Assembly (NCBI GenBank): GCA_036505635.1
Contig: DASXTC010000075.1
Location: 56,658-120,657, forward strand
Length of the DNA: 64,000 nucleotides
Direction: 5' to 3'
From: DASXTC01 sp036505635
GTDB lineage: Bacteria; Acidobacteriota; Polarisedimenticolia; JACPZX01; DASXTC01
A model generated the notes under the pieces. The model worked only from the letters and a program-made list of their open reading frames with translations. It had not been told where the DNA came from and searched no databases. Numbering within the stretch: the stretch's first letter is position 1; each line of letters begins with the position of its first letter. Below, piece after piece: positions 28,267-36,900 of the stretch. The position numbers were made by a program, and so were the translations under genes.

Positions 28267-30144
28267 ATGACCAGGCGTCTGCTGGGTTGCACGTTCATCC
28301 CGTTGGCGGTGTTTCTGTTCGCCGGCTCCGCCCTCGCGGCGCCGCCCATCACGCTCGATCTGGACGCCACCGAAGCACCGCGCAAGATCTACCACGCTCG
28401 CATCGTGATGCCGGCCCGGCCCGGACCCATGACGATCTACTATCCCAAGTGGATCCCCGGCGAGCACGGGCCGACCGGCCCGGTCACTGACCTCGCGGGT
28501 CTGAGGATCACCGCGGGGGGCGCCCCCCTGCCGTGGAGACGCGACGAGGTGGACATGTACGCATTCCACCTCGAGGTGCCGGCCGGGGCCGCTTCCATCG
28601 AGGCATCGCTCGACTTCCTGTCGCCCCCCTCGACCGCCAAGGGGTTCACCTCGGCCGCCTCGGGCACCGCGCAGATGGCCACCATCAACTGGAACCAGGT
28701 CCTGGTCTATCCTGCCGGCCAGCCGGCGCGCGATCTCTCCGTTCGGGCCAGCGTGACCCTCCCGGAGGGATGGAAGCTCGGCACTGCCCTGCCGGTGGCC
28801 TCCCGGTCGGGCGCGCGCACCGGTTTCAATCCCGTGTCGCTTGAGACGCTCGTGGACTCCCCCGTGATCTGCGGCGCCTTCTTCCGGGAGATCCCGATCG
28901 GCCCTCCCGGTGGCGCGCCCCACTTCGTCGAGATCGCCGCTGACAGCGCCGCGGCGCTGGAGGTGAAGCCGGAGACGAAGGCCGCGTGGGACCGGCTCGT
29001 GACGGAAGCGTGGGCCCTGTTCGGGGCGCGCCACTATGAGTCGTACCGGTTCCTTCTGGCGCTGTCGGATGGAGTCGCTCACTTCGGCCTCGAGCATCAC
29101 GAGTCGAGCGACGATCGCGTGCAGGAGAGGACCTTGCTGGAAGCGGACCTCCTGAAGGCGCACGCGACCCTGCTGCCGCACGAGTACGTTCACTCCTGGA
29201 ACGCGAAGTACCGCCGACCGGCCGACCTGATCACGGACGACTACCAGAAGCCGTTCCGGACGGGGCTGCTGTGGGTCTACGAAGGGCTCACCCAGTACCT
29301 GGGCCAGGTCCTGGCCGCGCGCAGCGGCCTCTGGACGCCTGAGGAGTACCGCGACAAGCTGGCGCTCATCGCGCAGTGGGCCACCGATCACGCGGGCCGC
29401 ACGTGGAGACCGCTCGGCGATACCTCCGTGTCGGCCCAGCTTCTCTTCCAGGCGCGCGAGGACTGGACCAACTGGCGGAGGTCGACCGACTTCTACGACG
29501 AGGGGACGCTGATCTGGCTGGAGGTAGACACCCTCATCCGCGAGAAGAGCCAGGGACGCCGGTCGCTCGATGACTTCTGCAAACGGTTCCACGGAGCACC
29601 CGGTGGCGCGCCCAGGGTCGTCCCCTACACCTTCGACGACGTCGTCGAAGCGCTCGATGCCGTCGCCAGGCACGACTGGAGGCACCTGCTCATGGAGAGG
29701 CAGACGTCGACGACGGCCGCGCCCCCGCTGGCGGGGATCGAGCGCTCCGGCTGGCGCCTCTCGTGGGCTCCGACTCCCTCGGCGCTGCAGAGCGCCTACG
29801 ACAAGGAGGCCGGCCAGATCGATCTGACCGCGTCGATCGGGATCCTGCTCAAGGAGGATGGGACGATCGAAGACATCGTGCCGGGCAAGGCGGCCGACCG
29901 GGCGGGCGTCGGACCCGGCATGAAGCTGGTGGCCGTCAACTCGCGGCGCTGGTCGGCCGAGGTCCTGCGCGCGGCGATCGCCGCGACGAAACCGGGCCCG
30001 GCGCCGCTCGAGCTTCTCATCGAAAACGGCGACTACCTGCGCCCGCACCGTCTCGACTACCACGAGGGGGAGAAGTACCCGAGGCTCGAGCCCATCCCCG
30101 GCGCGAGCGACCGCCTCTCGGGGATCATCAAAGCGGCCCCCTGA
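28267..30144 (+). CDS. Secreted M61 family aminopeptidase with PDZ domain
   Basis: 625 residues from ATG 28267, preceded by AAGGAG. A signal peptide ends at SALAAPP. The N-terminal beta domain (YPKWIPGEHGPTGPV) leads into the gluzincin domain with FGLEHHESS, the zinc motif HEYVH (305-309) and the third ligand in WVYEGLTQY (Glu339), as in glycyl aminopeptidases of family M61. A PDZ domain (about 510-600, LKEDGTIEDIVPGKAADRAGV) closes the protein. It probably degrades peptides in the periplasm or outside. It follows the rhomboid gene at 20 bp and is likely co-transcribed with it. Confidence 0.93.
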   Translation: MTRRLLGCTFIPLAVFLFAGSALAAPPITLDLDATEAPRKIYHARIVMPARPGPMTIYYPKWIPGEHGPTGPVTDLAGLRITAGGAPLPWRRDEVDMYAFHLEVPAGAASIEASLDFLSPPSTAKGFTSAASGTAQMATINWNQVLVYPAGQPARDLSVRASVTLPEGWKLGTALPVASRSGARTGFNPVSLETLVDSPVICGAFFREIPIGPPGGAPHFVEIAADSAAALEVKPETKAAWDRLVTEAWALFGARHYESYRFLLALSDGVAHFGLEHHESSDDRVQERTLLEADLLKAHATLLPHEYVHSWNAKYRRPADLITDDYQKPFRTGLLWVYEGLTQYLGQVLAARSGLWTPEEYRDKLALIAQWATDHAGRTWRPLGDTSVSAQLLFQAREDWTNWRRSTDFYDEGTLIWLEVDTLIREKSQGRRSLDDFCKRFHGAPGGAPRVVPYTFDDVVEALDAVARHDWRHLLMERQTSTTAAPPLAGIERSGWRLSWAPTPSALQSAYDKEAGQIDLTASIGILLKEDGTIEDIVPGKAADRAGVGPGMKLVAVNSRRWSAEVLRAAIAATKPGPAPLELLIENGDYLRPHRLDYHEGEKYPRLEPIPGASDRLSGIIKAAP

Positions 30145-30211
30145 CGCGCGCCCGCGTTCGCCTCGACAAATCGCGCGCCGTGGGCTATGACATCCGCCGA
30201 GGAGGTGCGCG

Positions 30212-30898
30212 ATGAAGATCCTGTGCGCGACTGCGGTCTCCCTCGGTCTGGCCGGCGCCGCGCTGGCGGGCGAGGCGACGGGAGTCTACGAGGACCCGGA
30301 AGGGGTCGACCGGGTCACGGTCACCATCACCGACCCGGAGGGCGAGGTCGGCATCGAACATTTCGAGGCGCTGGCGTTCAGCCGCCCGAAGGGGCCCGGG
30401 CCCGGCTCGCGCCGGAAGAGCGCCGGGCCGATCTCCCGGATGTCGCTGTCGCCCGACAGCGTCGCGTCCCTCTCCGGATCCGGCCGCGGCCGTGCCAGAG
30501 GATCGCGCGCCGAGGGGACCGGCGAGTTTCTCGTCGACTGGAGCGGCGTCAGGGCTCGAATCCAGACCCAGGGGCTTGCGGGCTGCACCGTCAGCGAGGC
30601 GGAGTTCGTGGGCACCGTCAGCCTGGGCCGGAGCGTCTTCGTCGACGTGGTCGACGCGATGTCCACCGTCAGCGTCCTGAGCAACACGAACAAACGCGGC
30701 GATGCCGATCTGTACGTCTTCGACGGCGACGGCAACGAGGTGTGCCGCAGCGTCAACAGCCGCAGGTCGAGGATCGCCGACCAGTGCACCTTCCTCGACA
30801 CGTCCTGCAGCGTCCTGGCGGACAGCACGGTGGAGGTCCATGGGTTCAACCTGCTGAACAGGTTCCACCTGAAGATCTGGTACACGCAGGCCTTCTGA
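30212..30898 (+). CDS. Small secreted protein, PPC-like C-terminus
   Basis: 228 residues, strong ribosome site (GAGGAGGTG) before ATG 30212. A signal peptide ends at ALAGEA. A Gly/Ser/Arg-rich middle (about 65-100) links an N-terminal beta segment to a C-terminal domain with NKRGDADLYVFDGDGNEVC and cysteines in the C-RS-V and DQC-T-FLDTSC segments. The ADLYVFD pattern resembles bacterial pre-peptidase C-terminal (PPC) beta-sandwich domains, but the match is short and no enzyme domain is attached. It may follow the M61 gene in the same transcript. Confidence 0.6.
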   Translation: MKILCATAVSLGLAGAALAGEATGVYEDPEGVDRVTVTITDPEGEVGIEHFEALAFSRPKGPGPGSRRKSAGPISRMSLSPDSVASLSGSGRGRARGSRAEGTGEFLVDWSGVRARIQTQGLAGCTVSEAEFVGTVSLGRSVFVDVVDAMSTVSVLSNTNKRGDADLYVFDGDGNEVCRSVNSRRSRIADQCTFLDTSCSVLADSTVEVHGFNLLNRFHLKIWYTQAF

Positions 30899-30923
30899 CG
30901 GGTGCCGCCGGGAAGCCGCTTCG

Positions 30924-31931
30924 TCAGCAGAACTTGGCGCCGCCGCAGCCGTTGCGCGATCGGACGGCGTAGTAAAAGATCTGATTGGGCCCGGGCAGAT
31001 CCGCGTCATCGAGCGACAGCGTGGTCAGACCGCTCCCCACGAAGAAGCCGACACCGGCCGCCTCATCACAGGAGGGCTGCGACGTCAGGTCTGCGAGGAC
31101 GAACCGGGAGACGTCGTAACGCAGCGAGGTGCCGGCAGGTGCGGGCTCGGCGCTCCATGACAGGCTCACAGTCGCGCCCCCCGTTGCGGCCAGGCTCGTG
31201 ACCCCCTCCACGGAGTAGAGCGAGGTCGCATCGTTTACGCCGCAATCCAGCACGTTGATGAGCCCGTCGGCGTCCGCATCGGCGTTGGCGTTCGCGCCGC
31301 TGTTGGCCACCGGATGGGGGAACCGGTTCTCGAAGTCGTTGGAGTTCTCCTTGGCCGTGCAGTTGAACAGCTTGCGCGTGAGGGCGAAGCCCGGGGAGAG
31401 GGCCGGGGCCGGCGTTCCGAAGTTTGCGTCGCAGCCATTGGTCGTGGGCGTCGCGATCGTGTTGGAGCCGGTGAAGCCGGCGTAGGCGACGCAGTCGGGG
31501 ATGTCGGTCGCGACCGCGCTGTTCCGGAAGCAGACCCGTCCGCCGGCGAGCGGCAGGGCGACACGGCCCGGCTGGGAGTCGACGACGGTGTCGAAGGCGA
31601 AGCCGAGCAGGGTCTGCGCCGCCGAGGTGCCAATGATGGCGGCCGGGCAATTGGGATAGGCGCACGCCGCACCGCCGTTGGCCACGTTGGCGGCGAAGGT
31701 GCCGAAGCGGCCGAGCACGTTACCGGCCGAATCCTGCAGCTCCACGAAGTCGCCGTTGAGCAGGGTCTGGCCCGAGGAGGTCATGCGGAGCATCACGTAC
31801 TGGGCGTTGGGATCGGCCGGGGTCCCGGGGAAGACCTCCTGGATGACCATCAGGTGATCCAGCGCCAGGGCCGTTGTGATCCCCGAAGCGATCGACATGG
31901 CGGCGAGACAGAATACGAGAATGCGTTTCAT
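30924..31931 (-). CDS. Secreted protein, lamin-tail-like domain
   Basis: 335 residues with GGAGGGGG before ATG 31931 and a signal peptide ending near TTALALDH. The N-terminal half (about 27-190: VIQEVFPGTPADPNAQYVMLR, LQDSAGNVLGRFGTF, NSNDFENRFPHP) resembles lamin-tail-like domains of secreted bacterial proteins. A short DADADGL calcium-loop-like segment follows, then a fibronectin-III-like C-terminal domain (TGGATVSLSWSAEPAP ... YYAVRSRNGCGG). It is likely a cell-surface or secreted protein. No catalytic motif is seen. The assignment rests on pattern only. Confidence 0.6.
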   Translation of the reverse strand: MKRILVFCLAAMSIASGITTALALDHLMVIQEVFPGTPADPNAQYVMLRMTSSGQTLLNGDFVELQDSAGNVLGRFGTFAANVANGGAACAYPNCPAAIIGTSAAQTLLGFAFDTVVDSQPGRVALPLAGGRVCFRNSAVATDIPDCVAYAGFTGSNTIATPTTNGCDANFGTPAPALSPGFALTRKLFNCTAKENSNDFENRFPHPVANSGANANADADADGLINVLDCGVNDATSLYSVEGVTSLAATGGATVSLSWSAEPAPAGTSLRYDVSRFVLADLTSQPSCDEAAGVGFFVGSGLTTLSLDDADLPGPNQIFYYAVRSRNGCGGAKFC

Positions 31932-31988
31932 GATGGACCCCCTCCAGAGGCGGTGCGATGGTTCGCACGTTGTCCACGTCGTGCCGGA

Positions 31989-33116
31989 CTAGAAAAAAAG
32001 ATGCCCTTCGATCACAAGCTCCCGATCGTCCTCGAAGACCGCCCCGCGAACCTCCGGGGGGCGGTCGGTCCGGCGCCACAGGAGCCGGAACTGCGTGTAC
32101 TGCACTGCGAACCACTCGACCCCCACCGTGACGCGGTTCACCTCGTCGCCGCTGTCGGCCCGGTCCGGGTCGTTGTAGTCGAAGGCCGCCTTGAGATTCA
32201 CACCCCGGCCGGCCAACACGTCGATCTCGCCGAAGGCGATCACCTGGCGCCTGACGGTGCCGGCCGCCTTGTCATCGTCACGGCCGAAATCGACCTCCCC
32301 CAGCGCCACGACGCGCTCGCTGACCTTCACTCCTCCCATCAGGCCCCCGAGGATCGACCCGACGTCACCCTGCCGGTTGACGGCGGCCGAGCTGCCGATC
32401 CGGACTCGGGGATGGGCCCAGGTTGAGATCAGCGAGACCCGCTTGTTGGTGTTGTCATCGGCCGAGCCGCCGTTGCCGTTGGTCACGGCGAGGCTGCCCT
32501 GGAACCAGCCCGGCTGCCATCCGATCTCCACCCCGTCGTCGGGGGCCGCGAACGTGTATCCCGTGCGCGCCCGGATGAAGGCGCCGTCATCCAGAAGCCT
32601 CCAGCCGAACGGCGCGAAGAAGCGTCCAGCCTTCACGTAGAGGCGGCCGGGAAGGTTCTCCACGAGGCCGACGATCTCGCGGGTGGACACGCCGCCGGGC
32701 GCGACCTTCACGTCGGCGTAAAGACGGAGGTGGTCGCGCAGCAGCTCGAGGTCGGCGTACAAGTTCGCCTCGCCGGTGGCGAAGGTGTTGGAGACCTCCG
32801 TTCTGGCGAAGCGGCTGGCGTTGAGGCCGCGGAAGTCCGCTCCCACGGAGAAGAGCCGCGACACCGTCCCGTTGAAGGGCTGAGTTCCCTCGGGGAGCGG
32901 CAGCCGGTGTCCCGGCAGCTTCTCCAGCCCGTGGTCGGCGCCGAACGGCGTCCGCTTGCCGCCCCCCGTGTGGTTGACGTGACAGGCCGGGCACTGCAGC
33001 CCCGTCCGCACGGCAAGGTACGGCTCCGCGATCGCCGGGCTCGCGCCGCCCGCCACCACGCAGAGCAGGCCGAGCCCCTGCAGGACGAACCGTGCGTCAA
33101 TCATCCATCGCGCCAT
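31989..33116 (-). CDS. Porin-like beta-barrel with N-terminal haem-binding motif
   Basis: 375 residues. A signal peptide ends at ASPAIA. Immediately after it is a c-type haem site C42-P-A-C45-H46 (QCPACHVNH). The rest is a beta-barrel-like sequence with alternating strands and long loops (LYADLELLRDHLRLYADVKV, GRLYVKAGRFFAPFGWRLLDD, VEIGWQPGWFQGSLAVTNGN) ending in LFF, as in phosphate/short-chain porin-like outer-membrane proteins. A single haem at the periplasmic entrance suggests electron transfer near or through the outer membrane. Translation overlaps the upstream cytochrome gene by 20 bp, so both are made together. Confidence 0.8.
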   Translation of the reverse strand: MARWMIDARFVLQGLGLLCVVAGGASPAIAEPYLAVRTGLQCPACHVNHTGGGKRTPFGADHGLEKLPGHRLPLPEGTQPFNGTVSRLFSVGADFRGLNASRFARTEVSNTFATGEANLYADLELLRDHLRLYADVKVAPGGVSTREIVGLVENLPGRLYVKAGRFFAPFGWRLLDDGAFIRARTGYTFAAPDDGVEIGWQPGWFQGSLAVTNGNGGSADDNTNKRVSLISTWAHPRVRIGSSAAVNRQGDVGSILGGLMGGVKVSERVVALGEVDFGRDDDKAAGTVRRQVIAFGEIDVLAGRGVNLKAAFDYNDPDRADSGDEVNRVTVGVEWFAVQYTQFRLLWRRTDRPPEVRGAVFEDDRELVIEGHLFF

Positions 33117-33552
33117 CCAGAATCCACCTGCGGATCACATCGATCTCGGCCTGCGAAAGGTAGGGCCCGCCCTGGGGCATCCGGTCTCCCACGATCCCGG
33201 GGTTGCCCTCGAGCTTCCAGATCAGGTAGGACTGATCGGGGTCGCCGGCTGTCACGCGATTCATCCCCGCGACCTCGGCGCTCGGCACGCCGGTCAGGCT
33301 GGACCAGGCCATCCCCTCGGAGAGATCGAGACCTTGCTGGGCCCCCGGGTTGACATGGCACCCCGCCACGGCGCAGGTGGGAGTGAAGACGATCTGCTGG
33401 ATGCAGGAGAGGTTCGCGCGGAAGGGAGCTGTCCCGCCCGTGCACGAGACAGGGGGCCCGACCGGGTCCTCGATCCCTTTCCCGGCGCAGCCGCACCACG
33501 CCAGCGCGGCACAGGCCCAGATCGCGCGATGCGGGACAGAACGTGAGCGCAA
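33097..33552 (-). CDS. Cytochrome c-like lipoprotein with CX4CH haem site
   Basis: 151 residues from a TTG start. The leader ends in LAWCGC, a lipobox-type site. The haem motif is C60-AVAG-C65-H66, that is CX4CH rather than CXXCH, with a likely axial Met125 in GDRMPQGG. The C-terminal LSQAEIDVIRRWILDGA is the usual final helix of class I-type small cytochromes. CX4CH sites occur in secreted cytochrome-like proteins of GC-rich bacteria. The gene overlaps the haem-tagged porin gene and probably supplies or accepts its electrons. Confidence 0.8.
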   Translation of the reverse strand: MRSRSVPHRAIWACAALAWCGCAGKGIEDPVGPPVSCTGGTAPFRANLSCIQQIVFTPTCAVAGCHVNPGAQQGLDLSEGMAWSSLTGVPSAEVAGMNRVTAGDPDQSYLIWKLEGNPGIVGDRMPQGGPYLSQAEIDVIRRWILDGAMDD

Positions 33553-33656
33553 GGTCCGCTCGATCGGGGCTCACCGCGCGTGCCGGTGGCGGGCGAGCCC
33601 GGATGGCCGAGTATACACGAGCCCTGCCCGCTTCAACCGGTCCGAATCGAAGGGAG

Positions 33657-34250
33657 CTACTTCCTTGCGGCGCGGCTGGCGGTGCGGATCAGCGATGACA
33701 CCTGATCGAGGATCTCGTCGGCGAGCGCGGCGGCTTGTTTGAACTGCTCGGCGTCGATCAGCCGGCGCACCTCCACGAGACGGCCTTCCGCCCTGGCGAG
33801 CTCCATCTCGAGCCTCTCGGCCGAGGCGCCGTCGTCCCGTGGGACCGGGGCGACCATCAAGGTGGCCTGCGCGTGGCCGATCGCCAGGTCGACGGCCTCC
33901 ATCGCTTCGCGCGCCGATCTCTCGGCCTCGGCCCTGGCCTCGATCGCCGACTCCCTGGCCATATCGAGATCCTCGGCGGCCCTGCGGAAGAGCTCCGTGG
34001 CCTTCGTGTAGTCCCTGTTCATCGCGAATCGGCGCTCCTGGGTGGACAGCTCCTTTTCGGCCGCCCCCATCGAGGCCGCGGCGTTCTCCATCTCGGCGGG
34101 GGACCAGGTTCCAGCCTTCACGGCGTCGCGGACATCGGCCAGGGCGGCGCGGGCTTTCCCGATGCGGTCGCGGGGCGGTTCGGCACAGGAGACGACGCCC
34201 ACCGCCACGATGGCTGCGAGGCACAGGCCGATGAGCATCGCTCTCTTCAT
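33657..34250 (-). CDS. Helical lipoprotein, DUF4398-like
   Basis: 197 residues, GGAG before ATG 34250. A leader ends in VVSC, a lipobox. The mature protein is almost entirely alpha-helical and very rich in Ala, Glu and Arg (ESAIEARAEAERSAREAMEA and similar), consistent with a coiled coil in the periplasm. The AKARAALADVRDAVKAG-like N-terminal repeat and overall size fit DUF4398-type envelope lipoproteins. The function is unknown. It is divergent from the PilZ-like gene. Confidence 0.65.
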   Translation of the reverse strand: MKRAMLIGLCLAAIVAVGVVSCAEPPRDRIGKARAALADVRDAVKAGTWSPAEMENAAASMGAAEKELSTQERRFAMNRDYTKATELFRRAAEDLDMARESAIEARAEAERSAREAMEAVDLAIGHAQATLMVAPVPRDDGASAERLEMELARAEGRLVEVRRLIDAEQFKQAAALADEILDQVSSLIRTASRAARK

Positions 34251-34339
34251 CGAGGGCTCCGTCTGTGGAAACGGCCGTCATTCTAGCCTCTTCGCATGCT
34301 CCTTGCCTGTCCACCCCCGGGACGCCAGATTGGGGCCAC

Positions 34340-35128
34340 ATGCCGCGCATCGTGATCGGCCCCACCATCGAGGTCCATTATCAGAGCCCCAGCGAGATGG
34401 CGGCGGATCTCGTCTCCCACCTCGCCAGCGGCCGCTACCCGATCGAGAGCTGCGAGGGGCTCCGGGCCGGCGAGTCCCGCGACGTGGTCATCCACGTCCC
34501 GCTGCTGGGGCGCCAGGTCCACCTGAGCGGCCGCATCGTCAGCGTGGAGAGCCCCGCGGGGGCGCAGTCGTGGCACCTCGTGCTCGGCGACGGCGCCCAC
34601 GACACGCTCGAGCACCTGCGCCAGATCGTCGGACGGATGCGCAGCGGCGGTCTCCTCGAGGAAGCTCGTGAGGCTCAGAAAGAGGACGGCACCGAGCTGT
34701 CGATCGAGCAACGGATCAGGGGGATGAGTCCCACCCTGCGTGCCCTGCTCGCGGCCAAGGCCAATGCCGAGGAGCGGCTCGTGCTTTCGCGCGAGGCCGA
34801 CCCGCGCGTGATCGAGTTCCTGCTGAAGAACCCGAGCCTGACGATCGACGAGGTACGGCGTCTCGGCTCGCGGCTCAGCCTGAACCAGGGGCACTTCGCC
34901 ACGATACTGCGCAACCCGGCCTGGATGGCCGACGAGTCGCTCCGATCGATCCTCGCCCGCAACCCGAGGCTGCCCGAGTTCCTGGCGGAGCAGGTCATTC
35001 AGCCCCTGGGCACGCCCGTGCTCAGGAACCTCGTCGAGTCGGTGAACACGACGGCGGGCACGCGGCGGGTAGCGAGCCGCGTCCTTCAGACCCGGGGCAT
35101 CGTCGTGTCTGCGCGCAAGGGTTCCTGA
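34340..35128 (+). CDS. PilZ-like domain protein with C-terminal helical repeats
   Basis: 262 residues from ATG 34340. The first about 90 residues form a beta-rich domain with a PilZ-like order of strands (VIHVPLLGRQVHLSGRIVSVE ... SWHLVLGD); the RxxxR c-di-GMP motif of true PilZ domains is not clear. The rest is helical with short repeats (ADPRVIEFLLKNPSLTIDEV, then GHFATILRNPAWMADESLRS, then NPRLPEFLAEQV), like HEAT-type arrays found in bacterial signalling proteins. Weak TTGCCT and CAGATT boxes end 8 nt before the ATG and there is no Shine-Dalgarno sequence, so the message may be leaderless. The role is unknown. Confidence 0.6.
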   Translation: MPRIVIGPTIEVHYQSPSEMAADLVSHLASGRYPIESCEGLRAGESRDVVIHVPLLGRQVHLSGRIVSVESPAGAQSWHLVLGDGAHDTLEHLRQIVGRMRSGGLLEEAREAQKEDGTELSIEQRIRGMSPTLRALLAAKANAEERLVLSREADPRVIEFLLKNPSLTIDEVRRLGSRLSLNQGHFATILRNPAWMADESLRSILARNPRLPEFLAEQVIQPLGTPVLRNLVESVNTTAGTRRVASRVLQTRGIVVSARKGS

Positions 35129-35131
35129 GGC

Positions 35132-36736
35132 TCAGGGATCCGCGTGCCCGTGCGAATCGGCGGCGGCCTCCCGTCCGGCTCCATGACGCGCCGCCAGGAT
35201 CGCGGCGGTCGCCAGCCCCGTGAGCAGGCCGAAGATGAGCACACCGGATGTCTCGAACCATCCCGACAGGTCCGCGGGCCGGAGCAGGCGCATCAGGCCT
35301 GCAACCGGATCGAATGCCGCCCCGGGCGCGGCGCTCATCCCCTTGAGACCGGCCAGCGTGGCATCGATCGCGGCTGCCAGCGCGGCGCCCACCGCCCCTC
35401 CCGCGATCCCCCCGGCCGTAAGCTCCACGACGGAGAGAGGCCTGCGCGCGCGGGCCGGCTCGATGGTCAGGCGCGGCTCGCGTGTTCCCAGCGGGCAGAA
35501 ACGTTGCAGCAGGAGAAGGCCCGGAATGCCCGCCAGCAGCGTCGACCAGAAGAAAGTCTCCCAGCCGACCGCGTCGACCGCGAAGCCGGTGATCGGGCCG
35601 GCCACGATGCGGGGCAGGCCGAAGAGACTCGAGAAGAGCGCGTACTGGGTGGCGGAGAAGCGCTTCTGCGTGAGGCGCAGGAGCATGACCGTGAAGGCGC
35701 CCGAGCCGAGCCCCGTGGTGAGGTTGTCGAATCCCGCCGCCCCGCACATCAGGAGGCTGCTGGGCTCCGATCTCGCCACGATCACATAGCCGATGTTCGA
35801 AAAGATCTGGAGCAGCCCGAAGATCCAGAGCGAGTGCCCCAGCCCGATGACGTCGGTGAGGATCCCGCCGATGATCGTCCCCGTCACGATGCCGAGCCAG
35901 GTGACCACGGTCAGCCTGACGCCCCGGTCGAACGCGCCGTATCCCATGTCGGAGAGAAATGGGCGCGTGAGCGACGTGGCCAGGTTGTCGGCGAACTTGT
36001 AGAAGAAGACGAAGGCGAGGATCTCGAGGGCCCTGTGACGGGCGAGGAATCCGAGAAAGGGCTGCCAGATCGCCTCGCGTAGCGTCGTGGGGGCCTTGGC
36101 TGCGTCGGGCGGCTCCGGGGCCTTCCATGTGATGAGGATCATCGGCAGGTAGAGGAGCGCCAGACAGACGTTGACGACCGGCCAGGACCAGGCCGCCGCG
36201 ATCGCGATCACCACGCTGCCCACGCCGCGGAAGGCCGTCATGTAGAAGAAGGTCTTCGCCCCCACCGCCACGCCCTGCTCCTCGGGTTTCAGGACGTCGA
36301 CCGTATAGGCGTCGTAGGCGATGTCCTGCGTGGCGGCGGCCAGCGCGATGGCGAAGGCCAGCGCCCCGACCACCCAGGCGGTATCCGGTCGGTGCCCCAC
36401 TCCCGCCAGCGCCAGGGTGGAGCCGAACAGGGCGATCTGGGCGATGGCGATCCATCCGCGGCGCCTCCCCATCCACGGCGGACTGAAACGGTCGAGCAGC
36501 GGCGACCACAGGACCTTGAACGACCAGGGGGCCTGCGCCAGCGTGAGGAGCCCGACGACCCGGATGTCGATGCCCGCGCTGCGCATCCAGTCCGGGATGG
36601 CGATCCAGACGACGCCGAGGGGAAGCCCCGAGGAGAACGAGAGCAGGGCGACGGAGGCGGTGCGCCACGAGGTCATCGCCCGGCCTAGGCTTGCGAGGGT
36701 GCCGGGCCTGGATGGGGGAGCGGCGGAGGTGGTCAC
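35132..36736 (-). CDS. AmpG-like MFS permease
   Basis: 534 residues, GTG start. Hydrophobic helices appear as an MFS bundle. The N-terminal part has the AmpG-type sequence FSSGLPLGVVWIAIPDWMR and LAQAPWSFKVLWSPLLDRF followed by GRRRGW; later AATQDIAYDAYTVDVLKPEEQ and LMCGAAGFDNLTTGLGSGAF are also typical. AmpG imports muropeptides for cell-wall recycling; relatives also export siderophores. Two extra hydrophobic segments at the C-terminus (after about residue 440) add to the usual twelve. No ampD or nag genes are nearby, so the substrate is inferred. Confidence 0.82.
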   Translation of the reverse strand: MTTSAAPPSRPGTLASLGRAMTSWRTASVALLSFSSGLPLGVVWIAIPDWMRSAGIDIRVVGLLTLAQAPWSFKVLWSPLLDRFSPPWMGRRRGWIAIAQIALFGSTLALAGVGHRPDTAWVVGALAFAIALAAATQDIAYDAYTVDVLKPEEQGVAVGAKTFFYMTAFRGVGSVVIAIAAAWSWPVVNVCLALLYLPMILITWKAPEPPDAAKAPTTLREAIWQPFLGFLARHRALEILAFVFFYKFADNLATSLTRPFLSDMGYGAFDRGVRLTVVTWLGIVTGTIIGGILTDVIGLGHSLWIFGLLQIFSNIGYVIVARSEPSSLLMCGAAGFDNLTTGLGSGAFTVMLLRLTQKRFSATQYALFSSLFGLPRIVAGPITGFAVDAVGWETFFWSTLLAGIPGLLLLQRFCPLGTREPRLTIEPARARRPLSVVELTAGGIAGGAVGAALAAAIDATLAGLKGMSAAPGAAFDPVAGLMRLLRPADLSGWFETSGVLIFGLLTGLATAAILAARHGAGREAAADSHGHADP

Positions 36737-36744
36737 GAGGCGGG

Positions 36745-36773
36745 ATGATATGCGGCCGATCCGGTCGCGTCCA
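36745..36773 (-). promoter_or_regulatory. Predicted leaderless promoter of the AmpG-like gene
   Basis: TGGACG (36773-36768), 17-bp spacer, TATCAT (36750-36745), then 8 nt to the GTG start at 36736. No Shine-Dalgarno sequence is present. Confidence 0.5.
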
Positions 36774-36900
36774 GCACCGTCCCAGCCGTGGCCAGCCGGG
36801 ACAATCGCGCCGCGAACGACTCTTCAGCCCCGGCTTCCATGTGACGATAAGTGGCTGACGGGGCGCGCCGCGTCCCACTCACCCACCGGAGCCCGCACGG

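Noticed and set aside
28189..30063. Long minus-strand frame opposite the M61 gene
   Set aside because: Codon pattern mirrors the M61 gene, and no motif or start site supports it.
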